Source: JADJPF01 sp964492845 (lineage in GTDB: Bacteria > Acidobacteriota > Blastocatellia > Chloracidobacteriales > JADJPF01). From it: a stretch of DNA of 64,000 bases. Positions 54,626 to 63,651 of this stretch are shown piece by piece. The position numbers were made by a program, and so were the translations under genes. The notes beneath the pieces were generated by a model. It saw only the letters and a list, made by a program, of their open reading frames with translations. It ran no database searches and was not told the DNA's origin. How positions within the stretch are numbered: the stretch's first letter is position 1; each line of letters begins with the position of its first letter. Location: the NCBI GenBank assembly GCA_964492845.1, contig CAZBMZ010000018.1, positions 60,520 through 124,519 on the forward strand. The letters are read 5' to 3'.

Positions 54626-55686
54626 TAAAACTCCAAATTAGGCTGTAAAGAAATGTTGTTAATACGTTGTCTAGCATATTGACAATAATCTTCACTAATA
54701 TCAAAACCAATGTAGTTTCGTTGATGTTTAATTGCTGCTATAGCCGTTGAACCTGCTCCTATAAATGGGTCAAGAACAATATCATTAGGTTTTGTTAAAA
54801 GATGTAGAAATTCTTCTATAATTTTAACGGGATAAATTGCAGGATGAGGGCAATTTTTTAATGATTCTACAGGAGTTATAATAGCGTCTTTTTTTAACGG
54901 GTTTCCATGTATCCGAATTATTGTAAAACCATTTTTGTCTAACTGTATTTTTCTACCTCCTTCTTGTCCTCCAAAAGGTTCAGAATGAATACCACGTATT
55001 TTCATACGAAACCCTTGGATTTCTCCCTCATGAACTTCCTCAATAACTTTTTTTAGTTCACTATAAGCTAAGTTTTTTTGGTTTTGAGTTAAATTAGATT
55101 GTTCGATTAGCTCAAAATACTTTTTACCTATATTGCTATTTTTTCCATTAGCATTAATTGTAGGTAAATTAGATTCTGGTAATTTCAAAAATTCATCTAT
55201 GTAATATTGATAATTTTGAGATTTAACAAAATGAAAAAAAGGCTCTGTGCTACTTACTAAACGCCGCTTAAATTGTCTAGGAGTAGGATTTGTTTTTACC
55301 CAAGTAATATTATTAACTAAAGTTACTTTACAGCGTTCTGTTGCTGCAATCGCAAATCGATAAGGTATTAGCAACAAACTACTATCAATATATTTATCTC
55401 CAACATTTACTACTATGCTACCCGTTGGTTTTATAATGCGAACACATTCGCAAAAAATTTCCATCAATGAATTGATGTAACTTTCAGCATGTTTTTCATT
55501 ACCAATACCTCCAGCATTATATTCTCGCTGTTGAAAATAAGGAGGTGAGGTTATTGCTAAATCTATAGAGTCGCTAGGGATTAATTGAAGCAATTTTCTG
55601 CTATCACCACAAACAATTTCATTATAAAAAGGAATGGGTGTTAGACCAGAAACATCATTAGATATGGCTACTTTTTGAGAGAGCAT
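54625..55686 (-). CDS. Type II DNA methyltransferase (beta class)
   Basis: A 353-residue MTase with motif IV TSPPY near residue 46 and motif I DPFIGAGST near 312, an order of catalytic motif before SAM motif that defines the beta class. TSPPY is more usual for N4-cytosine enzymes, though N6-adenine use is known. It methylates the site cut by the adjacent endonuclease. No ribosome site is seen before the ATG. Confidence 0.88.
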   Translation of the reverse strand: MLSQKVAISNDVSGLTPIPFYNEIVCGDSRKLLQLIPSDSIDLAITSPPYFQQREYNAGGIGNEKHAESYINSLMEIFCECVRIIKPTGSIVVNVGDKYIDSSLLLIPYRFAIAATERCKVTLVNNITWVKTNPTPRQFKRRLVSSTEPFFHFVKSQNYQYYIDEFLKLPESNLPTINANGKNSNIGKKYFELIEQSNLTQNQKNLAYSELKKVIEEVHEGEIQGFRMKIRGIHSEPFGGQEGGRKIQLDKNGFTIIRIHGNPLKKDAIITPVESLKNCPHPAIYPVKIIEEFLHLLTKPNDIVLDPFIGAGSTAIAAIKHQRNYIGFDISEDYCQYARQRINNISLQPNLEF

Positions 55687-55761
55687 AGTATTATTTATAA
55701 AAATTTTTGATTTTTGAAGATATAGTTAAAAAGAGCTTGTTTTAACAAAATATTTAAGTCA

Positions 55762-56406
55762 TTACAACTTATTTTTATTTGCTCGGAACATACACCATAA
55801 GTTTACTTTACCAAATATTTCTTTAGAAACTACTCTGTATCCAAAATGCTCATATAATGGCACATTATCAGGGTTTGCTGTGTCTAGGGCTACTCCAATT
55901 GAAGTTGGATGATGTTCTGATAATTCGTTTAAATGATTAAGTAAAGATTTACCATAGCCTTGACCATGACCTTGTGGATTAACCCCTAAAGCCACCAAAT
56001 AAAAATGAGGTTTTTTTGGCTTTTTAGCTTCTATTAGCTGGCTATATTTAATTAATCGATAAGCTGGCACAAGGCCAGAAACTAAAATCATTTGTAGCAG
56101 CAAACTACTAACATCAGTTGAAATATAGCTTTTCCAAAAAGACGCTTGATATTCAGGTGATTCAATATTGGCAATGCCCATTAATTTATTATCTTTTGTT
56201 ACCCCAAGGATTTCTTGAGTATGCTTAAATTTAACTATTGAAAGGTACTTAAATAAAATTTGCTCTAAAGTTTGATAATGTTTTAGATGATTTTCAAAAA
56301 CATATCGGTGAAAAGGATCTTTTTCAAAAGCAAGTGTTAAGGTATTAACAGCATCATTTATTTGATTTTCGCTAATTGTTATTACTTTATTAGTAGTTTT
56401 TAGCAT
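55762..56406 (-). CDS. GNAT-family N-acetyltransferase
   Basis: A 214-residue acetyltransferase with acetyl-CoA motif A GVNPQGHGQGYGKSLL and motif B-like ALDTANPDNVPLYEHFGY. An N-terminal region of about 80 residues precedes it. The substrate is unknown. Its ATG follows the stop of the upstream FGE-like gene directly in the other reading order (adjacent, no gap), so the two are likely co-transcribed. Confidence 0.85.
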   Translation of the reverse strand: MLKTTNKVITISENQINDAVNTLTLAFEKDPFHRYVFENHLKHYQTLEQILFKYLSIVKFKHTQEILGVTKDNKLMGIANIESPEYQASFWKSYISTDVSSLLLQMILVSGLVPAYRLIKYSQLIEAKKPKKPHFYLVALGVNPQGHGQGYGKSLLNHLNELSEHHPTSIGVALDTANPDNVPLYEHFGYRVVSKEIFGKVNLWCMFRANKNKL

Positions 56407-57312
56407 TTAATTATTAGGTTTAGATAAAGTGTTATTTGCATCATTTGATTTTGTTGATTTTATAGTGGCTGCAACACGAAAGCCACGTCCGTTTAGAAGA
56501 AAGCCTGGGTTATGCCAAAAACGTTTAGCTAGGCGGCAATGGTCTTCTTTAGCTTCCCAACCACCTCCACGAATTACTCGGTATTGACCTTCGCTAGGGC
56601 CTTGGGGGTCTTGCGTAGGACTTTCACTATAATAAGTCTCGCTATACCAATCAGAACACCATTCCCAAACATTCCCAATCACATTATAAAGGCCAAATCT
56701 ATTAGGCTTAAACTTGTTTACTTCTACTGTGTTTTGTCCGCCACCAAAATTAGCATCTTTATGATCAAGTTCATTGCCTGTTGGGTAATTACCTGTATGA
56801 CCACCACGAGCAGCATATTCCCATTCTGCTTCTGTTGGCAAGCGGTATTCTCGACCAGTATTAGCTTGCAGCCAAGCACAATAGGCTTGTGCGTCCTGCC
56901 ATGAAACATTAACTACAGGATGATTTTCTCTTTTCTCTTTGTAGTATTGCCGCCATTCGGCTGTTTCTCTGCTTGTAGCTTTAGCAAAAAGCTCATATTG
57001 TGCATTAGTTATTTCAAAACGTCCTATCTCAAAACTAGAAAGATATATTTTTACTACAGGTTGTTCACTACGCGCACAGTCTCGGCACCCAAGATTTGGA
57101 TTAGGTTGCCCACGATTAAAGTTTCCAGCTTTAATAAAAACTGTTTCCGGCACTAAAATATCTTTATATTTGATTCCAAACAGTTTACCGCTTTGACGTG
57201 GCTTATCTTCTGGCTTGCTAGCTGCAAGGATAATTTCTGGATCATCATCTGTTTTAGCTGAAATGGCCGAAAACACAATAATAATTAGTAGTAATATTAG
57301 TTGTTTTTTCAT
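56407..57312 (-). CDS. Secreted FGE/sulfatase-modifying-factor fold protein
   Basis: A 301-residue protein with a signal peptide (KKQLILLLIIIVFSAISA) and a full SUMF1 fold (VFIKAGNFNRGQ, NVSWQDAQAYCAWL, RLPTEAEWEYAARGG, GLYNVIGNVWEWCSDWY, VIRGGGW). In true formylglycine-generating enzymes two Cys follow the GGS(W/Y) block. Here the first position is Ala and only the second (DHC) remains, and the late GFRC is GFRV. It is therefore unlikely to make formylglycine and may bind ligand or act in an unknown oxidation. Confidence 0.88.
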   Translation of the reverse strand: MKKQLILLLIIIVFSAISAKTDDDPEIILAASKPEDKPRQSGKLFGIKYKDILVPETVFIKAGNFNRGQPNPNLGCRDCARSEQPVVKIYLSSFEIGRFEITNAQYELFAKATSRETAEWRQYYKEKRENHPVVNVSWQDAQAYCAWLQANTGREYRLPTEAEWEYAARGGHTGNYPTGNELDHKDANFGGGQNTVEVNKFKPNRFGLYNVIGNVWEWCSDWYSETYYSESPTQDPQGPSEGQYRVIRGGGWEAKEDHCRLAKRFWHNPGFLLNGRGFRVAATIKSTKSNDANNTLSKPNN

Positions 57313-57368
57313 TATACTATTTAGCTAATAAAATTTAATATTCCACTAAAAGATAAGTGGTAAATTAA

Positions 57369-57581
57369 TTATCTTTGTTTAGTAAAAAAATACCAGCAAA
57401 TTATTAAAACCAGACCAAATAATAAAAATGAAATCGTCCTAAATGACGTGTTTGCAACTATTTGAGTTTGAGATAAATTTTCTTGTTTAGGTTTTTCTGT
57501 CTTTTCAAGTTTTTCAAGCTCTTTTCTAATCGCATATTGAAAAGGGCCTAGCTGTCTTTTTAACTTTTCTTCTTTCTCCAA
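57369..57581 (-). CDS. Small tail-anchored protein, doubtful start
   Basis: A 70-residue frame with a charged N-terminal helix (EKEEKLKRQ...KELEKLEKTEK) and one C-terminal TM segment (ISFLLFGLVLIICWYFF). The only usual start codon is TTG at 57581, with no clear ribosome site. The frame stays open to just after the regulator's stop. Tail-anchored design and position downstream of the CarH-like gene make it plausible. Confidence 0.45.
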   Translation of the reverse strand: MEKEEKLKRQLGPFQYAIRKELEKLEKTEKPKQENLSQTQIVANTSFRTISFLLFGLVLIICWYFFTKQR

Positions 57582-57601
57582 AGATGTTTGCTCAATATGT
57601 G

Positions 57602-58534
57602 TTAAATTTTATGTTTATTAGGGCTACGTAAGCTATTTAGCATTTGACGGAAAGATTTTAAGTTTGTAACTACAGTTGCATTTATAGATTTAATAGTTGC
57701 TAAATAAGCGTCTGTTGCCTGACCTCCTATAATTAGCTGCACTTGTGAACCTAACAAACTACGAAGTTTTTTTAAGTCTAAATGTAAGTAAGGATCATCA
57801 ATAGGATAAATAATACTTAAAGCTACTAACTTGGCTTTGTGTAATTGTGCAGCTTTAGTAATTTCTTCTACTGGAAGATTTACACCTAAATAAATTACTT
57901 TCCATCCTTCGTAAGCTGCTGTAGCAGCGGCTAGCAATGCTCCTAGTTCATGCCATTGTCTAGGGGGTGTTGCAATAATTATTTTTGGTGCAATGCTAGT
58001 AGGTTGTAAGTCAGTTTTTATCCTTCCCAACAAATTGCGAATAACAGCCGAAGCTAAATGTTCTTCAACTATTCTTAATTTCCCTTCTTGCCAAAGTTTT
58101 CCTATTTTATAAAGTAGCGGGACAATTAAATCATCAATCAAAATGTTAGGATTTAATTCTACTTGAGCCTTTGTTAATATTTCGTCTAATTTTTGTGTAT
58201 CTATTTCAGCTATTGCTGCTAAACAACCCTCAATATATTGGTCTATGCTTTGATTACTAGCACTAATACTTAGATCTAAGGGTTTTTCTGCTATCATGCT
58301 AGAAATTTGATCACTAGGTAAATGGGCGATTTGTCCAATACTAAAACCATTTTCTATGGCTTCTCGTAGCAAGGATAAACGAGTTACTTCTTTATCTGTA
58401 TAAAATCGTCTGTTAGTAGTGTTACGGCTAGGAGAAACAGCCCCATAACGCTTTTCCCAAACACGAATAACATGTTGAGTTAGTCCTGTGCGTTGAGAAA
58501 CTACTTTTATTGGTAACATTTCTTGGTTAGACAT
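57602..58534 (-). CDS. CarH/LitR-type B12-dependent light-sensing MerR repressor
   Basis: A 310-residue protein. It has a MerR winged helix at 5-75 (IKVVSQRTGLTQHVIRVWEKRYG), a four-helix bundle at about 95-165 with the adenosylcobalamin-capping signature W-x9-EH (W148 to H159), and a B12-binding Rossmann domain starting ATPPRQWHELGALL, whose His is the lower cobalt ligand. All key CarH residues are present. Such proteins bind DNA in the dark and release it on light cleavage of AdoCbl. ATG 58534 was chosen. It is divergent from tspO. Confidence 0.88.
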   Translation of the reverse strand: MSNQEMLPIKVVSQRTGLTQHVIRVWEKRYGAVSPSRNTTNRRFYTDKEVTRLSLLREAIENGFSIGQIAHLPSDQISSMIAEKPLDLSISASNQSIDQYIEGCLAAIAEIDTQKLDEILTKAQVELNPNILIDDLIVPLLYKIGKLWQEGKLRIVEEHLASAVIRNLLGRIKTDLQPTSIAPKIIIATPPRQWHELGALLAAATAAYEGWKVIYLGVNLPVEEITKAAQLHKAKLVALSIIYPIDDPYLHLDLKKLRSLLGSQVQLIIGGQATDAYLATIKSINATVVTNLKSFRQMLNSLRSPNKHKI

Positions 58535-58589
58535 CAAAAAACCTACTTGTTAAAAATTTGTCTATTTTTCTATCTTAATCAAAACTTTG

Positions 58590-58759
58590 TTTGTCAAGCA
58601 ACATTTATTTGTCAAATTTTAGTAAAGTTCGATTATCTTTAGTAAATACTAAGGTTATCAAGGTTTAATAATAATCTTTCTCTAATCTAATTTTTATAAC
58701 AAGGTTAAAAAATATTTAATTAAATCTTTTGTCTAGTTTTTGTCTAAAAATTGTTGACA
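58590..58759. promoter_or_regulatory. TTTGTC repeat region between carH-like gene and tspO
   Basis: TTTGTCAA at 58590 and 58608 (18 bp apart), TTTGTCTA at 58728 and 58739 (11 bp apart), and the reverse form TTGACAATA at 58754. They flank both divergent promoters and are candidate CarH-like operator half-sites; the last overlaps a -35 hexamer. Confidence 0.5.
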
Positions 58760-58782
58760 ATATATTAAACTTGATTTATTCT
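58754..58782 (+). promoter_or_regulatory. Candidate tspO promoter
   Basis: TTGACA (58754-58759), 17 bp, then TATTCT (58777-58782). The -35 is perfect and the -10 matches four of six. The TTTGTCTA pair lies immediately upstream, where repressor binding could block polymerase. The transcript would have a leader of about 250 bases. Confidence 0.45.
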
Positions 58783-58910
58783 CCCCAATATAAAAGTTAG
58801 CTCGTAAATTTAAGAGGGTGTTAGAAAGATTTTTGAGAAGTTTTTGAAAAGTTTCGGGGGTACTACTAATCTAATTTGCTACATTATTTAGATTAAGTAG
58901 TCAATGGGTT

Positions 58911-59013
58911 ACCAGTTAATGAGCAGAGCCAAACCTATGGTTAAATGGAGGGTCTAGCTGTAGTCGCCAAATTTCATAATAGGACATTTGGCTCTTTGGC
59001 CTGCTCAACTGGT
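58911..59013 (+). promoter_or_regulatory. Structured leader of tspO with alternative pairings
   Basis: Nested complementary segments: ACCAGT (58911) with ACTGGT (59008), TGAGCAG (58920) with CTGCTCA (59001), AGCCAAA (58927) with TTTGGCT (58987), and CCTAT (58934) with ATAGG (58979). A second GCCAAAT at 58966 can instead pair with ATTTGGC at 58986, and a second TTTGGC lies at 58995. Two GCCAAA and two TTTGGC segments can thus form exclusive hairpins, 27 bases before the tspO start. I do not recognise a known riboswitch class. Confidence 0.5.
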
Positions 59014-59039
59014 GTTTCTTTACAAAATTAGGTAACAAA

Positions 59040-59543
59040 ATGCAACAAACAATAAGTTTGCAACAAGAAAAAGGAAACAAGCATTTTATTAGTCTGCTAG
59101 TTTTTTTAACAATATGTTTTTCTGTTGCTGTTGCTGGGGCTGTCTTAACTAACACATCTGTTAGTTCTTGGTATTTAACAATCAATAAACCTAGCTGGAC
59201 ACCGCCTAATTGGTTGTTTGGGCCTGTGTGGACTAGCCTTTATTTTATGATGGCTCTAGCCGTCTGGCTTATTTGGTGCAAAGTAGGAAGTTTAAAAAAA
59301 CTCCCTTTAGTGTTATTTGGTCTACAACTTTTTCTTAATTTAATTTGGTCAGGATTGTTTTTTACTTTGCAAAATCCAAAAATTGCATTTATTGAAATTG
59401 TGTTTCTTTGGCTATCAATTTTAGCCACATTAATTTCTTTTTGGCGTGTTAGGCTGGTTGCTGGGTTGTTACTACTTCCTTATATTCTTTGGGTTGGATA
59501 TGCTGCTATGTTGAATTTTACTATTTGGAGAATGAACCCTTAA
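59040..59543 (+). CDS. tspO: TspO/MBR family protein
   Basis: A 167-residue membrane protein with five TM helices and the family blocks WYLTINKPSWTPPNWLFGPVWT, the helix with NLIWSGLFF, and YAAMLNFTIWRMN at the C terminus. TspO binds porphyrins and tetrapyrroles and links them to light or oxygen stress, and tspO genes are known neighbours of LitR/CarH regulators. AGGTAA lies 8 bp before the ATG. A strong terminator follows. Confidence 0.92.
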   Translation: MQQTISLQQEKGNKHFISLLVFLTICFSVAVAGAVLTNTSVSSWYLTINKPSWTPPNWLFGPVWTSLYFMMALAVWLIWCKVGSLKKLPLVLFGLQLFLNLIWSGLFFTLQNPKIAFIEIVFLWLSILATLISFWRVRLVAGLLLLPYILWVGYAAMLNFTIWRMNP

Positions 59544-59591
59544 GTTTTTCTATAATTTCTGTAGCGTTAAAGTAAATAAGGCATAGTTTTA

Positions 59592-59627
59592 ATAGGGATT
59601 AGCTAAAAGCTAGTCCCTATTTTTTTT
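59592..59627 (+). terminator. Rho-independent terminator after tspO
   Basis: ATAGGGATTAGCT (59592-59604) and AGCTAGTCCCTAT (59608-59620) pair over 13 positions with one G-U pair around a 3-base loop and run into T7. Confidence 0.9.
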
Positions 59628-59679
59628 CCTGCTTTGATAATCTAAAATCAACTAATCTTAAAATTTTTAAGGAAATTAT

Positions 59680-60165
59680 ATGAAACGTCTTATAATTTTA
59701 TTTATCATAACTAGCTTTTTTACTATAAATTACAACATTTTTTCATCTAACTTAGCTTTTGCTCAATCTCAAACAAAAATAAATAACTCGCAAGCTAAAC
59801 AAATGTTAATAGGTAAACATAGACTGCAATTACAATGGCTAAGTTTTTGGAACCGTAAAGAAATGGGTGCTGTAGAAATTAAAGAAAATAATGGAATATT
59901 ATCTGTTGTAGGTAAACAAACTAAAGGAGATGATTTTTTAGAAATAACAGGAAATATTTTAGAAATTAACCCAAAAGATTTTGTATTTGACGGAAAAATC
60001 ACTATGAGGGTTAATTATAATAATGATGGAAAACCTTGTGTAAGAGAAGGTAAACAATTATTTAGAATTTCTGGAGCAAGAAAATTTTGGCGACTAAAAG
60101 ATATGCTTAATCCTTGTGATAATACAACAACGGATTATATTGATATTTTCTTTAAGGATAATTAA
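59680..60165 (+). CDS. Small secreted protein of unknown function
   Basis: A 161-residue protein with a signal peptide ending NLAFAQ-SQ. The mature part is beta-rich (KHRLQLQWLSFWNRKEMGAV, GILSVVGKQ, FVFDGKITMRVNY) with two Cys near the end (KPCVREGKQ and NPCDNTT) that could form a disulfide. The pattern suggests a small lipocalin-like or periplasmic beta fold, but I assign no family. AAGGAA lies 8 bp before the ATG. Confidence 0.65.
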   Translation: MKRLIILFIITSFFTINYNIFSSNLAFAQSQTKINNSQAKQMLIGKHRLQLQWLSFWNRKEMGAVEIKENNGILSVVGKQTKGDDFLEITGNILEINPKDFVFDGKITMRVNYNNDGKPCVREGKQLFRISGARKFWRLKDMLNPCDNTTTDYIDIFFKDN

Positions 60166-60183
60166 AACTAATTATATAACTTT

Positions 60184-60816
60184 ATGCTAACAATATTTTT
60201 ATCATTTCTAACATTAATTTCTGCTATTTTGCATATTAGAGCAAAAAGATATACTACAAATTTTTATATCTTTAAGCCTCTAACAATGATCTTTATTATT
60301 TTAATAGCAATTCAACTACCAGTAAATGTAACTCCTAGTAATTACAAATATTTAATAATTACCGGGTTACTTTTTTCTTTGCTTGGGGATGTGTTGCTAA
60401 TGCTGCCATCTGATAGATTTGTAGCAGGTTTAGTTAGCTTTTTAATAGCACATATTTTTTATATTGTTGCTTTTGCTCTAACAGGAATAAGCTTATTTTC
60501 TCTACTTTATACAATACCTTTTTTAATCTATGGAGCAATACTTTTTCTTACATTACTTCCATACTTAAAAGAGATGAAAATCCCTGTTGCTGTTTATGCA
60601 GGGGTGTTGCTAATAATGGGTTGGCAAGCCTTTAGTCGTTGGCTAGACTTTGGGCCCGGTGGAAGTTTTACGGCTTTTATTGGTGCAGCCTTTTTTATGG
60701 CATCAGACTCTATTTTAGCCCTGGATCGTTTCAAAGGCTCTGTTCCACAAGCGCAAATCTATTTTATGACTACATATTTTCTTGCCCAATGGTTAATTGC
60801 TTTATCAATTTGCTAA
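60184..60816 (+). CDS. Lysoplasmalogenase, YhhN/TMEM86 family
   Basis: A 210-residue membrane protein with about eight TM segments and the family block LLFSLLGDVLLMLPSDRFVAGLVSF (landmark near residues 61-85), plus a second acidic motif ASDSILALDRF. Members cleave the vinyl-ether bond of lysoplasmalogens. It starts 18 bp after the preceding gene and converges with ppc. Confidence 0.85.
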   Translation: MLTIFLSFLTLISAILHIRAKRYTTNFYIFKPLTMIFIILIAIQLPVNVTPSNYKYLIITGLLFSLLGDVLLMLPSDRFVAGLVSFLIAHIFYIVAFALTGISLFSLLYTIPFLIYGAILFLTLLPYLKEMKIPVAVYAGVLLIMGWQAFSRWLDFGPGGSFTAFIGAAFFMASDSILALDRFKGSVPQAQIYFMTTYFLAQWLIALSIC

Positions 60817-60829
60817 ATCAAGAAAATTC

Positions 60830-63469
60830 TTATCCAGTGTTTCTCATCCCAGCAGCAACGCCATTAAAAGTAACTAGTAGAGCATCTTGCAGCGTTGAAT
60901 CTGCTGTATTAGCCCGAAGTCTACGCAAAATTTCAATTTGTACAAGATTTATTGGATCTACATAAGGATTACGTACATCTATGGAGCGACGCAGAACGCT
61001 ATTAGATTCTAATAATTTTTGATGTCCAACGATCTTTAAGATGACTTTTACAGTTTCATCAAAACGATTTCTTAAATCTGCACCTAGCGATTTTAATTCT
61101 TCAGGTACAAGTGCCTCATCATATTGTGCTGCAATTGCTGGCTCTGCTTTAGCTAGCACCATTTCAAGCAAATCAATTGTAGTCTTAAAAAACGGCCATT
61201 CCTTATACATTGTTACAAGTTCGGCTTCTCGGCCTTGTTGGATAATTTTGTTAAGAGCATCGCCAACACCTAGCCAGGAAGGTAGCATCAGCCTTGTTTG
61301 TGTCCAAGCAAAAATCCAAGGAATTGCCCGCAAAGATTTAAGTCCGCCGTCCAAGCGACGACGAGCCGGACGACTGCCTATTTTAAGCGTTCCAAGCTCT
61401 ATTTCTGGGGTAGCAGTACGAAAATAAGCAATAAAATCTTTGTGGCTTAGAACTTCACGATAAACCAAGCAAGCTGTGTTAGCTAATTCTTCCATCAAAT
61501 TGCGCCATTCTGCTTTAGGTGCTGATGGCGGCAACAATGTAGCTTTTAATGTGGCACTTGTATAAAGTTCTAAAGTTCTTAGCGCGATGCCAGGAATACC
61601 AAATTTAGCTTGGATCATTTCACCCTGTTCAGTAACTCGGATTTGTCCATCAATTGAGCCAGGCGGCTGAGAATGGATTGCTTGATAAGTTGGGCCACCA
61701 CCACGCCCCACAGTACCACCACGCCCATGAAAAAGCGTTAATTTTATGTTTTCTTTTTTACAAAGCTGTGCCAAATTTTCTTGTGTTTTATAAAGACTCC
61801 AAGCGGCTGTTAGCAAGCCTCCATCTTTTGCCGAGTCAGAATAGCCAATCATTATTTCCTGTTTACCTTGAATATGATTGCGATACCAATCAATTTTAAG
61901 CAAGTCTGCAACTACTGATTCTGCACGGTTTAAGTCATCTATACGCTCAAAAAGTGGCACAACTCGCAAGTCTTTTGTGATACCAAATTCTTTTTTAAGT
62001 AACTCAACTGCTAGTACATCAGAAGGATACTCGGACATTGAAATAACATAAGCCCCTAGCGACTCTTCACCAATTTTTGCAGCCATAGCAAAAGTGTCCA
62101 ACACCTCTTTTACTTCGTCGCTAGCTGTTAAATTATGTGGAATTAGAGGACGGCGATTATTAAGTTCTTTAATAAGAAACTCTTGACGTTCTTTTTCACT
62201 CCAATTTGTATAGCTACCAAGTGATAAATATTCAGTGATTTCATTAAGTGCTTCTGTGTGTCTTGTAGATTCTTGGCGTAAATCAAGTTTAACCAATGTC
62301 AGACCAAAACAAGCTAGACGACGTATTAAATCAAGCAATCTACCATTAGCAATAACACTAGCATTAGTTTTAACAAGCGACTGATAACATAAATTTAACG
62401 GCTTGCTTAGTTCGTTGCTATGCTGAAAAACACCATCATTAGAAGGATTATTTCCTGCAAAAACTTCCTCTAAATATTTGATTGTTTTAGTCATACGCTT
62501 TCGTAAGTCGCCAATTATCACCCGATAAGGCTCATAGCTATCGCCAACCTTATCGCGTAGCTCATCGCTACATTTATTCATTGAAAGTTCATAATAAAGC
62601 GCGTTAAGTTCTTGAAAATAAAGATTAGCTGCTTGCCAACGAGCTAAAACGCAGGTTTGCCAAGTAATTTCAGCCGTTACATTAGGATTTCCATCTCTAT
62701 CGCCTCCCATCCAAGAACCAAAGCTAATTAGGGCAATATCAATAGGCAAGTTTCTACCAGTAAATTTTTTTAGATCGCTATCCAATAAGCGTAAAAATTT
62801 AGGTACTGTATCCCAAAGAATTTGCTCCATTACCACAAATCCACGTCTTGCTTCATCTAGCGGGGTGGGCTGTCTGCGTCGAATTTCATCGGTCTGCCAA
62901 ATAGCTACAATCTCTCTGTTTAACGTTTCAAGCACGCTGTTTTGCTCATCAGCCGTAAGATCTCGTCGATCCCGCTGTTGAAGGGTTGCAGCCACTTGAT
63001 TATATTTTTGGATTAAAGTTCTACGCATAACTTCAGTAGGATGAGCAGTTAAGACCATTTCAACGTGTTGGGAGCAAATAGCACTATAAATTTGCTCTTG
63101 GCTAATACCTTCATCTAGCAAAGTTTGAAAAATCTCTGTGTTAGATGCTCGTTGAGCCTTGCTATCAGGATTAAGTAAATACTGATTACGTCGTCTAACC
63201 CTGTGATGCTGTTCAGCAATGTTAGCTAAATTAAGAAAGTGAGAAAACGCCCTAGCCATCAGCAAAGCTTGCTCTGTAGGCAATTTGGTTAATATTTCTG
63301 TTAATTTATTAAATGAATCAGGATCGGCTTCACGAGCCGTTTTTGATAGGACTCGGACGTTTTCAACAGCTTGAAAAAACTCTTCTCCTACTTGAGTTTT
63401 TAGAGTTTCGCCTAGCAATTCACCTAACAATTTAACATCTTCTCGTAAAGCTAAGTGTGGATCAGACAT
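60830..63469 (-). CDS. ppc: Phosphoenolpyruvate carboxylase
   Basis: An 879-residue enzyme that carboxylates PEP to oxaloacetate, refilling the TCA cycle. It has the catalytic His in VLTAHPTEVMRRT (about residue 143), GSWMGGDRDGNP, GYSDSAKDGG (about 540), the FHGRGGTVGRGGGP loop (about 582) and the invariant C terminus NTG. ATG 63469 has AGGAGG 6 bp upstream; an in-frame ATG at 63514 would add a spurious hydrophobic tail. Confidence 0.96.
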   Translation of the reverse strand: MSDPHLALREDVKLLGELLGETLKTQVGEEFFQAVENVRVLSKTAREADPDSFNKLTEILTKLPTEQALLMARAFSHFLNLANIAEQHHRVRRRNQYLLNPDSKAQRASNTEIFQTLLDEGISQEQIYSAICSQHVEMVLTAHPTEVMRRTLIQKYNQVAATLQQRDRRDLTADEQNSVLETLNREIVAIWQTDEIRRRQPTPLDEARRGFVVMEQILWDTVPKFLRLLDSDLKKFTGRNLPIDIALISFGSWMGGDRDGNPNVTAEITWQTCVLARWQAANLYFQELNALYYELSMNKCSDELRDKVGDSYEPYRVIIGDLRKRMTKTIKYLEEVFAGNNPSNDGVFQHSNELSKPLNLCYQSLVKTNASVIANGRLLDLIRRLACFGLTLVKLDLRQESTRHTEALNEITEYLSLGSYTNWSEKERQEFLIKELNNRRPLIPHNLTASDEVKEVLDTFAMAAKIGEESLGAYVISMSEYPSDVLAVELLKKEFGITKDLRVVPLFERIDDLNRAESVVADLLKIDWYRNHIQGKQEIMIGYSDSAKDGGLLTAAWSLYKTQENLAQLCKKENIKLTLFHGRGGTVGRGGGPTYQAIHSQPPGSIDGQIRVTEQGEMIQAKFGIPGIALRTLELYTSATLKATLLPPSAPKAEWRNLMEELANTACLVYREVLSHKDFIAYFRTATPEIELGTLKIGSRPARRRLDGGLKSLRAIPWIFAWTQTRLMLPSWLGVGDALNKIIQQGREAELVTMYKEWPFFKTTIDLLEMVLAKAEPAIAAQYDEALVPEELKSLGADLRNRFDETVKVILKIVGHQKLLESNSVLRRSIDVRNPYVDPINLVQIEILRRLRANTADSTLQDALLVTFNGVAAGMRNTG

Positions 63470-63651
63470 TTTTATCCTCCTAAAAATTAGCAACAAAAAT
63501 ATATAACAACACAAAGCAAAAGTAGCAAAACATTATTTTGCTAAAACAGTTAAAAAAGTGTCACAACAAAAATTTATTGAAATTAGAATGGCTGCTATTA
63601 TCTAACCAGTGAGTCAAACAATACTTATAATCTATTGAAGGAGATAAACTT

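Noticed and set aside
58911..59013. Cobalamin riboswitch before tspO
   Set aside because: The B12 box and the conserved core (for example GCCACTG) are absent; only the hairpin-rich shape is shared.
58916..59185. Minus-strand frame overlapping the tspO leader and gene start
   Set aside because: It is antisense to a clear tspO gene, has no family similarity and no ribosome site; the inverted repeat explains the region better.
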